DNA of 11,097 nucleotides, taken from positions 1 to 11,097 of the forward strand of contig JAVEEO010000015.1 in assembly GCA_030840415.1 (NCBI GenBank), in the 5' to 3' direction. Shown here piece after piece: positions 1 to 5,572 of this stretch (the first letter of the stretch is position 1; each line of letters starts with the position of its first letter). Position numbers and translations under genes: made by a program. Under the pieces are notes generated by a model. That model was not told the origin of the DNA. It ran no database searches and saw nothing but the letters and a program-made list of their open reading frames with translations. Source of the stretch: Pseudonocardiales bacterium (lineage in GTDB: Bacteria; Actinomycetota; Actinomycetes; Mycobacteriales; Jatrophihabitantaceae).

Positions 1-1914
1 CGCGGAGGTGTTGGTGGGGTCCAGGTAGCGCAGCTCGTACCAGCACGAACCTGCCCAGTTGGGCATGGTGTTGGTCTCGCGCCGGTAGCGCTTCGGCCCG
101 TCCCCCAGATCCAGCTCGACGCTCACCCAGTCGGTCAGCCGGCCCAGCGGCGGCTCGGGCATCGAGTCGGCGTCGTCGGGCGGGTAGGACTTCGGGGTGA
201 AGTCGTTGGTCTCGGGCAGCACCAGCGGCAACAGCTCGTCCGGCAGCGCCACCGGCTGGTCGTTCTCGTCGTAGACGATCGGGAACGGCTCCCCCCAGTA
301 GCGCTGCCGGCTGAACAGCCAGTCCCGCAGCCGGTAGGTGGTGGCGCCGCGGCCGGCTCCGGTGCGCTCCAGGTAGTCGATCATCGCGGCCTTCGCCTCG
401 GCCACGCCCAGGCCGTTGAGGTCCAGGCCGTCGGTGGCAGAGTTGATCGCCGGCCCGTCGCCGGTAAAGGCTCCGCCGCTGGTTGAATCGAAGCCCTGGG
501 GCGGTTGCACGGTCCGCACGATCGGCAGCCGGAAGGACTCGGCGAACTCCCAGTCCCGCTCGTCCTGGCCGGGCACCGCCATGATCGCGCCGGTGCCGTA
601 GCCCATCAGGACGTAGTCGGCAATAAAAATCGGCAGCTCGGCCCCGGTCACCGGGTTGGTCGAGAATGCCCCGGTGAACACGCCTGATTTGACCTTGGCG
701 TCAGCGCCCTGGCGGTCCAGATCGGTCTTGGCGGCGGCTTCGGCCTGGTAGGCGGTGACCGCCTCGGCCGGGGTGGCGTAGCCGCCGGTCCACTCGGCCG
801 GGATGCCCGCCGGCCAGGCCGGCGCGGCCAGCTCGGCGACCAGCGGGTGTTCGGGAGCCAGCACCAGGTAGGTCGCCCCGAACAGGGTGTCCGGTCGGGT
901 GGTGAACACGGTCAGCCCGCCGGCCGGCGAATCGAAGGTGATGTGCGCGCCCACCGAGCGGCCGATCCAGTTCTTCTGCATGGTGCGGACCTTCTCGGGC
1001 CAGTCGATCTGGTCCAGGTCGGCCAGCAGCCGGTCGGCGTAGGCGGTGATCCGCAGCATCCACTGGCGCAACGGCTTGCGGAACACCGGGAAGTTGCCGC
1101 GCTCGGACCGGCCGTCCGCGGTCACCTCCTCATTCGCCAGCACGGTGCCCAGCCCGGGGCACCAGTTGACCGGCAGGTCGGCGACATAGGCCAGCCGGTG
1201 CCGGTCGATCACGGTGCGGCGCTGGGTGGCGTCCAGCTCTGACCAGGGCTTGGCGAAGTCGTTGGTGCCGGCGTCCGGCTCACGGCTGCCGGCATCCAGC
1301 TCGGCGATCAGCTCGGCGATCGGACGGGCCCTGCCGGCGCCGCCGTCGGCCTGCCGGTCGTAGAACGAATTGAAGATCTGCAGGAAGATCCACTGCGTCC
1401 AGCGGTAGAACTCCGGGTCGGTGGTCGAGACGCTGCGGCGCTGGTCGTGGCCCAGCCCCAACCCGCGCAGCTGGCGCCGGAAGGTCTCGATGTTGTGGTT
1501 GGTGGTGGTCGCCGGGTGCTGGCCGGTCTGCAGCGCGTACTGCTCGGCGGGCAGGCCGAAGGCGTCGAAGCCCATGGTGTGCAGCACGTTCTCGCCGCAC
1601 ATCCGCCGGTAGCGGGCATAGACATCGGTGCCGATGTAACCCAGCGGGTGCCCGACGTGCAGACCCGCGCCGGACGGGTAGGGAAACATGTCCATGATGA
1701 AGGTGTGCGGCTTGCCGGCCAGCCGCTGGAAACCCTCGCTCAGCTCGCCGGACGGATTGGGGGCGTTGAAGGTGCCGCGGTCGGCCCATACCTGCTGCCA
1801 GCGCGCCTCGATCTCGTTCGCCAGCGCGGCGGTGTAGCGGAACGGCGGCGATTCGGCATCGCCGGGCTGCGTGGTGCTCGCGGTCTCGCCGGGCTGCGCG
1901 GTGCTCGCGGTCAT
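1..1914 (-). CDS. leuS: Leucyl-tRNA synthetase, N-terminal 638 codons (3' end beyond window)
   Basis: Class I aminoacyl-tRNA synthetase that charges tRNA-Leu with leucine in the cytoplasm. The frame is open from the ATG at 1914 to the window edge. The HIGH signature appears as HVGH at residues 86-89, preceded by PYPSGAGL. The CP1 editing domain shows TTRPDT near residues 338-343 and [10 protein letters not shown] near 447-454, keeping the conserved Asp (451). [17 protein letters not shown] and the NTMPNWAGS stretch near the window edge are typical of LeuRS. The KMSKS loop would lie downstream, outside the window. The chosen ATG has GGAG ten bases upstream (GGGAGAG at 1923-1929). Residues 2-18 are a low-complexity Thr/Ala/Ser/Gln tail holding a tandem duplication, just before the conserved PPFRY start of the family. 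An attenuator-like leader lies upstream. Confidence 0.97.
   Translation of the reverse strand, partial: MTASTAQPGETASTTQPGDAESPPFRYTAALANEIEARWQQVWADRGTFNAPNPSGELSEGFQRLAGKPHTFIMDMFPYPSGAGLHVGHPLGYIGTDVYARYRRMCGENVLHTMGFDAFGLPAEQYALQTGQHPATTTNHNIETFRRQLRGLGLGHDQRRSVSTTDPEFYRWTQWIFLQIFNSFYDRQADGGAGRARPIAELIAELDAGSREPDAGTNDFAKPWSELDATQRRTVIDRHRLAYVADLPVNWCPGLGTVLANEEVTADGRSERGNFPVFRKPLRQWMLRITAYADRLLADLDQIDWPEKVRTMQKNWIGRSVGAHITFDSPAGGLTVFTTRPDTLFGATYLVLAPEHPLVAELAAPAWPAGIPAEWTGGYATPAEAVTAYQAEAAAKTDLDRQGADAKVKSGVFTGAFSTNPVTGAELPIFIADYVLMGYGTGAIMAVPGQDERDWEFAESFRLPIVRTVQPPQGFDSTSGGAFTGDGPAINSATDGLDLNGLGVAEAKAAMIDYLERTGAGRGATTYRLRDWLFSRQRYWGEPFPIVYDENDQPVALPDELLPLVLPETNDFTPKSYPPDDADSMPEPPLGRLTDWVSVELDLGDGPKRYRRETNTMPNWAGSCWYELRYLDPTNTSA
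1861..1914 (-). repeat. 27-bp tandem duplication at the 5' end of leuS
   Basis: Two adjacent copies, 1861-1887 and 1888-1914, match at 24 of their first 25 bases and differ at the last two. In frame they encode two 9-residue units, TASTAQPG and TASTTQPG each with one flanking residue. The period is a multiple of three, so the frame is kept. The repeat falls in the non-conserved N-terminal tail of LeuRS, ahead of the first family motif. Confidence 0.9.
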
Positions 1915-1954
1915 GATGGGGACTCTCCCGATCGTGTTGCATCGTGGGTGTGCT

Positions 1955-1974
1955 GGGCCGCTGACATCCGGCCC
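1955..1974 (-). other. Hairpin in the leuS 5' leader, between terminator and ribosome binding site
   Basis: On the transcribed strand GGGCCG (1974-1969) can pair with CGGCCC (1960-1955) around an 8-base loop. It lies after the terminator-like hairpin and 26 bases before the leuS Shine-Dalgarno sequence. Its role is unknown; a chance stem in GC-rich DNA is possible. Confidence 0.4.
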
Positions 1975-1986
1975 CGGACAGACGAA

Positions 1987-2012
1987 GAGCCCCTGCGCAG
2001 GCGCAGAGGCTC
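1987..2012 (-). terminator. Terminator-like hairpin of the leuS attenuator
   Basis: On the minus strand GAGCCTCTGCG (2012-2002) pairs over 11 bp, with one G-U, with CGCAGGGGCTC (1997-1987), closing a 4-base loop CCTG. The following bases TTCGTCTGTC are only partly U-rich, as is common for actinobacterial terminators. It stands 25 bases after the stop of the leucine-rich leader peptide and 72 bases before leuS, the position expected of an attenuator. It could also simply end transcripts from the octT operon. Confidence 0.7.
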
Positions 2013-2049
2013 GAGCCGCACTGGTCGGAAGCTGACTCAGCGCGGCTCG
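2012..2049 (-). promoter_or_regulatory. Hairpin overlapping the leader-peptide codons (1:2 stem of attenuator)
   Basis: CGAGCCGCGCT (2049-2039), which covers the last sense codons of the leader peptide and reaches its stop, is complementary over 11 positions (one G-U) to AGTGCGGCTCG (2022-2012), with a 16-base loop. It abuts the terminator stem and shares base 2012 with it. A ribosome paused on the leucine codons at 2060-2052 would cover its 5' arm, so its folding would depend on leader translation. I could not find by eye a strong competing 2:3 antiterminator, so the exact switching logic is open. Confidence 0.6.
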
Positions 2050-2072
2050 GTAAGAAGCAGGTGGGTACCCAT
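2037..2072 (-). CDS. Leucine-rich leader peptide [11 protein letters not shown] upstream of leuS
   Basis: An 11-codon ORF (ATG at 2072, TGA at 2039-2037) encodes three consecutive leucines at residues 5-7, read from CTG CTT CTT. CTT is normally a minor leucine codon in such GC-rich genomes, and none occurs in the 240 leuS codons I read singly (1-720). No Shine-Dalgarno sequence is visible, but a TACTAT element ends 7 bases upstream, fitting a leaderless mRNA. Paired hairpins and a terminator-like stem follow, then leuS. Such leader peptides act as sensors: scarce Leu-tRNA stalls the ribosome and alters RNA folding. Leader-peptide attenuators upstream of leuS have been predicted by comparative analysis in some Streptomyces. 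The role here is inference from layout; a chance small ORF is less likely given the Leu run and position. Confidence 0.75.
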   Translation of the reverse strand: MGTHLLLTEPR

Positions 2073-2085
2073 GGCCTAGATAGTA
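2073..2085 (-). promoter_or_regulatory. Candidate -10 element for a leaderless leuS leader transcript
   Basis: TACTAT (2085-2080) fits the actinobacterial TANNNT -10 consensus. Seven bases separate it from the A of the leader-peptide ATG at 2072, the spacing expected if transcription starts at that A. No convincing -35 hexamer is visible. The element overlaps the last codons of octT. Confidence 0.5.
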
Positions 2086-2930
2086 CCCGGGAGCCGGCCG
2101 CCACGGGGCGCGGCCCAGCCGTCGCGCAGCTGGGCCGCTGCCCGCTCGCCCACCGCCCGATGGCAGCCCCAGCCCCAGTGCAGGCCGTCGACGTTCATCC
2201 CGGGGGTGCCGAGAAAGGGCTGCACCCAGGTGTCGAGGCGAAGCAGCTCGACCCCGACCCGGCCGCCCCAGTCCTGGGCAGCCCGGACCGCCGCCGGGTG
2301 GCCGGCCCGGACCCGCCCGTAACCTGGCGCGTCGTGCGGCGGCGGCACGATCCCGATGATCCTCACCTCCGGATGGAAGTGCCGGATCCCGGCCACGCAC
2401 CGACTCAGGTAGTGGTCGGTGAGCGGCTGCGGCAGGGTGCGCCAGCGACCGCGCAGCAGCACCGATCCCACCGGCTGGACCCGCCGGAACACCGCGGTGG
2501 CCGCGGTGCGCAGCGGCTTGGGACGCAGCAGCCGGATGCCCTCGCGCAGATGGGCCGGCAGCACGGTGGGCAGGTAGTCCATGCCGCCGACCGCCAGCAC
2601 TACGGCGTCGGCTCTCGGCAGCAGCACCGAGTACAGATGCGGATCGCGGGTGAGGGCGAACCAGGCGTCCCGGGCGGTCCAGCCGCGCCGGCCGAAGATG
2701 GTGGCCCGGCAGACCTGACCCGGACTGCTCAGCGCGCTGGCCAGCACGTTCGGCCACAGCTTCGGCTCGGTGGTCAGCTCGCCCAGCCCGGGGCCGTGGA
2801 AGGCCAGCGAGTCGCTGAGCACCAGGAGATTCCAACCGTCCTGGCGGCTCGAGCGGCCGACGCCGCCGAGAGAGCTCTCGCGGCGGGGGCGGCCCGCGCG
2901 GGCCGGGTGGTCGGCTGCCGGCTCAGGCAT
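2076..2930 (-). CDS. octT: SGNH-fold acyltransferase/esterase, OctT-like (diglucosylglycerate octanoyltransferase family)
   Basis: A 284-residue protein with SGNH-hydrolase blocks. The nucleophile block is [11 protein letters not shown] with Ser41, reading SDSL where the family usually has GDSL. The GxND-type block appears as GGMDYL at residues 115-120, and the terminal block is DGLH with candidate Asp248 and His251. In mycobacteria the homologue (Rv2418c) transfers octanoyl groups to diglucosylglycerate, an early intermediate of methylglucose lipopolysaccharides, and lies directly after gpgP and rsfS, the same order as here. The ATG at 2930 overlaps the phosphatase stop by 8 bp, and no separate Shine-Dalgarno sequence is visible, so translation is probably coupled. 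No signal peptide is seen, which suits a cytoplasmic enzyme. The SGNH fold is clear. The octanoyltransferase activity is inferred from synteny; a general esterase is the alternative. Confidence 0.8.
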   Translation of the reverse strand: MPEPAADHPARAGRPRRESSLGGVGRSSRQDGWNLLVLSDSLAFHGPGLGELTTEPKLWPNVLASALSSPGQVCRATIFGRRGWTARDAWFALTRDPHLYSVLLPRADAVVLAVGGMDYLPTVLPAHLREGIRLLRPKPLRTAATAVFRRVQPVGSVLLRGRWRTLPQPLTDHYLSRCVAGIRHFHPEVRIIGIVPPPHDAPGYGRVRAGHPAAVRAAQDWGGRVGVELLRLDTWVQPFLGTPGMNVDGLHWGWGCHRAVGERAAAQLRDGWAAPRGGRLPGTI

Positions 2931-3567
2931 CCGCGTCGGAGTGGTCGCCGTCCGGTGCCAGCAGCGGAATGACCGGCCCGGGCGGCCCGGCGTTGTGCGC
3001 GCGCAGAATCCAGCCGTCGCCGCTGTCGCGCAGCTCGGTCCAGTGGCAGTTGGCCAGCGGCCCCAGGATCGACGGGGTCTGGGGCAGCCCGAGCAGCGCC
3101 GCGGTCAGGCACATCGAGGTGGCGCCGTGGCTGACCAGCACCGTCAGCTCGGCCTCGGGGAGCTCGCCGAGAGCCTTCAGTGCCCGGGTGGCGACCTCCT
3201 GCCGGCTCTCGCCACCCCGGCGAGTGACGTCGCGGCCGGCCAGCCAGTCGGCGAACTCCTCGGGAAAGCGCGCCTGCACCTCGTCCCTGGTCAGCCCCTG
3301 CCAGTGTCCCAGGTGCCGCTCCCGCAATCGGGTGTCGTGAACCAACTGCTGGCCGGTCAGCGCGACGATCTTCTGGGCGGTCTGGTCGGCCCGGCGCAGG
3401 ACCGAGCACACCACCCGGTCCGGGTGCACCGCCGCCACCAGGGCGGCGACCTCCAGGGCCTGGGCCTGGCCCACCTCGTCCAGCGGCGGGTCCTCCTGGC
3501 CCTGGTAGCGGCGCTCGGCGTTCCAGGCGGTCCGGCCGTGCCTGAGCAGAACCAGCCGGCGCAGCAC
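2923..3567 (-). CDS. gpgP: Histidine phosphatase, GpgP-like (glucosyl-3-phosphoglycerate phosphatase family)
   Basis: A 214-residue member of the histidine phosphatase (phosphoglycerate mutase-like) superfamily. It shows LLRHGRTAWN with catalytic Arg9 and His10, SVLRRADQTA (Arg59), LRERHLG with the likely acid Glu83, and SHGAT with the second histidine at 147. In Mycobacterium tuberculosis the homologue Rv2419c dephosphorylates glucosyl-3-phosphoglycerate in methylglucose lipopolysaccharide synthesis and has the same neighbours. The frame stays open upstream of the motif, but the start is placed at GTG 3567-3565, which shares one base with the rsfS stop (TAGTG) and lies 8 residues before RHG. 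The start lacks a clear Shine-Dalgarno sequence, suggesting coupling to rsfS. The family is certain; substrate rests on synteny and overall likeness, and a broad-specificity phosphatase is possible. Confidence 0.87.
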   Translation of the reverse strand: MLRRLVLLRHGRTAWNAERRYQGQEDPPLDEVGQAQALEVAALVAAVHPDRVVCSVLRRADQTAQKIVALTGQQLVHDTRLRERHLGHWQGLTRDEVQARFPEEFADWLAGRDVTRRGGESRQEVATRALKALGELPEAELTVLVSHGATSMCLTAALLGLPQTPSILGPLANCHWTELRDSGDGWILRAHNAGPPGPVIPLLAPDGDHSDADA

Positions 3568-3983
3568 TAGAACTGGTCCGGCTGGCCGGCTCCGGCGGCG
3601 TGCGGAGTGGCGGCAGCCTTCGGTGAGCCGTCGTCGAACTCGATCTGCGGGCAGTCCTTCCAGAGCCGCTCCAGGGAGTAGAAGACCCGCTCCTCGGCGT
3701 GCTGGACGTGCACCACGATCTCGGCATAGTCCAGCAGCACCCACCGGCCGTCCCGCTTGCCCTCGCGGCGCAGCGGCTTGCTGCCGGCCAGGCGCAGCTT
3801 GTCCTCCACCTCGTCGACGATCGCCTCGACCTGCCGCTCATTGCTGCCGGTGACGATCACGAACACGTCGGTGATGGCCAGCCGATCGCTGACGTCGATC
3901 AGGACGATGTCCGTGGCGAGTTTGTCGGAGGCGGCCTGTCCGGCGATCCGGGCGAGCTCGATGGCGGTGTCGGTGGCAGTCAT
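3567..3983 (-). CDS. rsfS: Ribosomal silencing factor RsfS
   Basis: A 138-residue RsfS/Iojap/DUF143 protein. The family binds ribosomal protein L14 on the large subunit and blocks subunit joining when nutrients run low. Recognisable stretches are ASDKLATDIVLIDVSDRLAITD, of which the central part is the conserved strand region, then VFVIVTGSNERQVEAIV, REGKRDGRWVLLDYAEIVVHV and FYSLERLWKD. The C-terminal 25 residues are a variable Ala/Gly/Pro-rich tail, common in actinobacterial members. In many actinobacteria nadD sits just upstream, but here the upstream neighbour is hpf, 67 bp away. The ATG at 3983 has no good Shine-Dalgarno sequence, while a TATTCT element 8 bases upstream suggests a leaderless start. 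It begins the rsfS-gpgP-octT unit. Confidence 0.96.
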   Translation of the reverse strand: MTATDTAIELARIAGQAASDKLATDIVLIDVSDRLAITDVFVIVTGSNERQVEAIVDEVEDKLRLAGSKPLRREGKRDGRWVLLDYAEIVVHVQHAEERVFYSLERLWKDCPQIEFDDGSPKAAATPHAAGAGQPDQF

Positions 3984-3997
3984 GATGGTCCAGAATA
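3984..3997 (-). promoter_or_regulatory. Candidate -10 element for a leaderless rsfS transcript
   Basis: TATTCT (3997-3992) fits TANNNT and lies 8 bases before the A of the rsfS ATG, which otherwise lacks a Shine-Dalgarno sequence. No clear -35 hexamer is seen. The remaining hpf-rsfS gap (to 4050) holds only a short CGGGC/GCCCG stem with no U-tract. Confidence 0.4.
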
Positions 3998-4050
3998 CCG
4001 GGCTTTCGCGACCGTTCCGGCCGGGCGAGCACAGGCCCGCGGCGGCCGGC

Positions 4051-4653
4051 TCACTCGACGAGCCGGATCACCCCGTAGTCATAGCCCTTTCGTCGGTAGA
4101 CGACACTCGGGCAGCCACCGTCGGAATCGGCGAACAGGTAGAAGTCGTGGCCCACCAGTTCCATCTCGAACAGTGCCTGGTCGATCGTCATCGGCTTGGC
4201 CGGATGCTCCTTGACCCGCACCACCTGGCCGGGACCGTCGGCCAGCTCGCCGTCCGCGGCCGGCTCCTCGTCGGATGGGGAGACAAACGCCTCGGGCTCG
4301 ATCAATGCACCGGTGGCGGCGGCGACGGAGGTGGGGGTGTGCCGCCCGTGGTGCACCCGGCGACGGTCGGCCGCCTGCCGGAACTTACGTGCCAGTCGCT
4401 CGACGGCGAGGTCGAGTGCCTTGTAGAAGTCGGCTGCGCAAGCCTCGACCCGCACCACCGGGCCGCGCACCCGGCAGGTGATCTCGACCCGCTGGCAGAT
4501 CTCGGATTGCCTGGGATTCTTCTCGTGGAGGAGTTCGACGTCAGTCCGGATTATCCGATGGTCGTAACGCTCGACCTTGGCCAGTTTCTCCGCAACGTGC
4601 TGTCGGTAATGGTCGGGCACCTCGACGTTGCGGCCCCTCACGACAATATCCAC
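4051..4653 (-). CDS. hpf: Ribosome hibernation promoting factor, long form
   Basis: A 200-residue long-form HPF. The N-terminal S30AE/YfiA domain (about residues 1-100) opens with DIVVRGRNVEVPDHYR and binds the small-subunit decoding region. A variable linker leads to a C-terminal dimerisation domain (about 140-200) holding MTIDQALFEMELVGHDFYLF and VVYRRKGYDYGVIRL, which pairs ribosomes into inactive 100S particles. The start is GTG 4653-4651, with AGGAGG four bases upstream. The open frame continues upstream but those codons are not HPF-like. It follows comF by 91 bp, as in many actinobacteria, but is followed by rsfS, not the usual secA. Placing hpf beside rsfS puts two ribosome-inactivating factors in tandem. 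Confidence 0.95.
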   Translation of the reverse strand: MDIVVRGRNVEVPDHYRQHVAEKLAKVERYDHRIIRTDVELLHEKNPRQSEICQRVEITCRVRGPVVRVEACAADFYKALDLAVERLARKFRQAADRRRVHHGRHTPTSVAAATGALIEPEAFVSPSDEEPAADGELADGPGQVVRVKEHPAKPMTIDQALFEMELVGHDFYLFADSDGGCPSVVYRRKGYDYGVIRLVE

Positions 4654-4657
4654 GCGA

Positions 4658-4663
4658 CCTCCT
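4658..4663 (-). promoter_or_regulatory. Strong Shine-Dalgarno sequence that fixes the hpf start
   Basis: AGGAGG on the minus strand, four bases before GTG 4653. It supports this GTG over the longer open frame and is the strongest ribosome binding site in the window. The rest of the comF-hpf gap shows no convincing promoter or terminator. Confidence 0.75.
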
Positions 4664-4744
4664 GGCTGCTGGAGACGTCGCGAGCAGGACCTGCCGGACA
4701 GGCCCTCCCCCCAGCTGGCCCGCCCGAGCCTGGCTCGCTGGCGC

Positions 4745-5482
4745 CTATTTCGGTAGGTCATATGAACGTAGTCCTTCACCGGGAATCTGCCCAGTCGGAA
4801 CGTGCCTCGAGTGCCCCGTCGAGGGCCTGCGACGGTGCTCGGTCCGGCGCAGCCTGGTGGTGGCGATCACCGCCGCACCGGCCACCTGCCAGCCGGCCGC
4901 CCGCAGCGCCCGGGCCGCCTCGGCCAGGGTCGCGCCGGTGGTCACGATGTCGTCGACGATCAGCACCGGCCGGTCGGCGGCGGCCGGCGCCGCCAGCATC
5001 CGGTGTGCGAGGTTGGCCGCCCGCTCGGCCGCCGACAACCCGGCCGAGTCCCGGCCCCGGCCGGCCAGCCGCAGCGCCGACAGCACCTGCAGGCCGTGCT
5101 GGGGAGCGGCCTCGGCGGCCAGCCGCCGCAGGTGGTCACCGCCCCGCTGCCGGGCCGCCGCCCGGCTGGACGGCACCGGCACCAGCAGCGGCGGCTCGCC
5201 CAGCTGCTGACGGCTGACGTCGACGGCATCGCAGAGGTAACCGGCCAGCGGCCCGGCCAACCCGCGCTGGCCCCGCTCCTTGAAGGCCAGCAGCGCGCTG
5301 CGCAACCCGCCGCCGTACTCGCCGGCCGCGAACACCGGCAGCCGGGCCGCGACGGAGGCCTGCGCGACCCGCTCGGGCCGAGATGCCGGCCGGCAGCCCG
5401 GGCACCACAGCGGGCCCGGGTGGCCGCAGCACACGCAGCTGACCGGCAACGCGAGATCCAACAAGTCGGGCAATACCCTCAT
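4745..5482 (-). CDS. comF: ComF-family phosphoribosyltransferase-like protein
   Basis: A 245-residue ComF/GntX-type protein. An N-terminal zinc-ribbon-like motif has cysteines 16, 19, 27 and 30 (SCVCC then CPGC). AFKERGQR at residues 66-73 corresponds to the family's YKxxG element. The type I phosphoribosyltransferase PRPP loop is VLIVDDIVTTGATL at residues 173-186. Family members are linked to DNA uptake in competent bacteria, but the biochemical role of the actinobacterial copies is unclear. The start is ATG 5482, just before VLPDLLDLALPV. An in-frame TTG at 5572, touching the lpqB stop, would add 30 residues of poor family likeness. The Shine-Dalgarno sequence is weak. About 30 basic C-terminal residues after the fold look non-conserved. 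It follows lpqB as in Mycobacterium (Rv3242c). Confidence 0.9.
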   Translation of the reverse strand: MRVLPDLLDLALPVSCVCCGHPGPLWCPGCRPASRPERVAQASVAARLPVFAAGEYGGGLRSALLAFKERGQRGLAGPLAGYLCDAVDVSRQQLGEPPLLVPVPSSRAAARQRGGDHLRRLAAEAAPQHGLQVLSALRLAGRGRDSAGLSAAERAANLAHRMLAAPAAADRPVLIVDDIVTTGATLAEAARALRAAGWQVAGAAVIATTRLRRTEHRRRPSTGHSRHVPTGQIPGEGLRSYDLPK

Positions 5483-5533
5483 AGCGACTAGCCTGCCGGA
5501 AGGTCCGCCCGTACGCCCGCCGTTGCCGTGCCC

Positions 5534-5572
5534 TGTGGAAAACCGAGCGCGGAACGCCGGGGTGGTGGACAA
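5534..5572 (-). promoter_or_regulatory. Two DnaA-box-like 9-mers between lpqB and comF
   Basis: On the minus strand TTGTCCACC (5572-5564) and TTTTCCACA (5542-5534) each match the actinobacterial DnaA box TTGTCCACA at 8 of 9 bases. They have the same orientation and lie 30 bp apart, in a 90-bp gap between the lpqB stop and the comF start. Binding is not shown by sequence alone. Confidence 0.4.

Noticed and set aside
547..573. LeuRS editing-site change (GQDERD where many bacteria have AHDxRD)
   Set aside because: The universally conserved Asp is kept and I believe the GQD form is usual in actinobacterial LeuRS, so it is not evidence of lost editing.
1915..2085. T-box riboswitch upstream of leuS
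   Set aside because: No T-box consensus (the AGGGUGG-NACCGCG type core) or stem I features were seen; the leader peptide with hairpins explains the region better.
1280..2104. A 274-codon minus-strand frame across the leuS start and leader region
   Set aside because: leuS is in another frame with the HIGH and editing motifs; this frame has no motif and reads through the attenuator hairpins.
2774..3841. A 355-codon minus-strand frame overlapping rsfS, gpgP and octT
   Set aside because: The three correct frames carry full family motifs, so this is a shadow frame of high-GC coding DNA.
3984..4050. Intrinsic terminator between hpf and rsfS
   Set aside because: Only a short CGGGC/GCCCG stem is present, with no U-rich run after it; too weak to call in such GC-rich DNA.
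3757..5217. A 486-codon plus-strand frame spanning rsfS, hpf and comF
   Set aside because: It crosses three well-identified minus-strand genes and their gaps, and its end is Pro/Arg/Ala repeats typical of non-coding frames.
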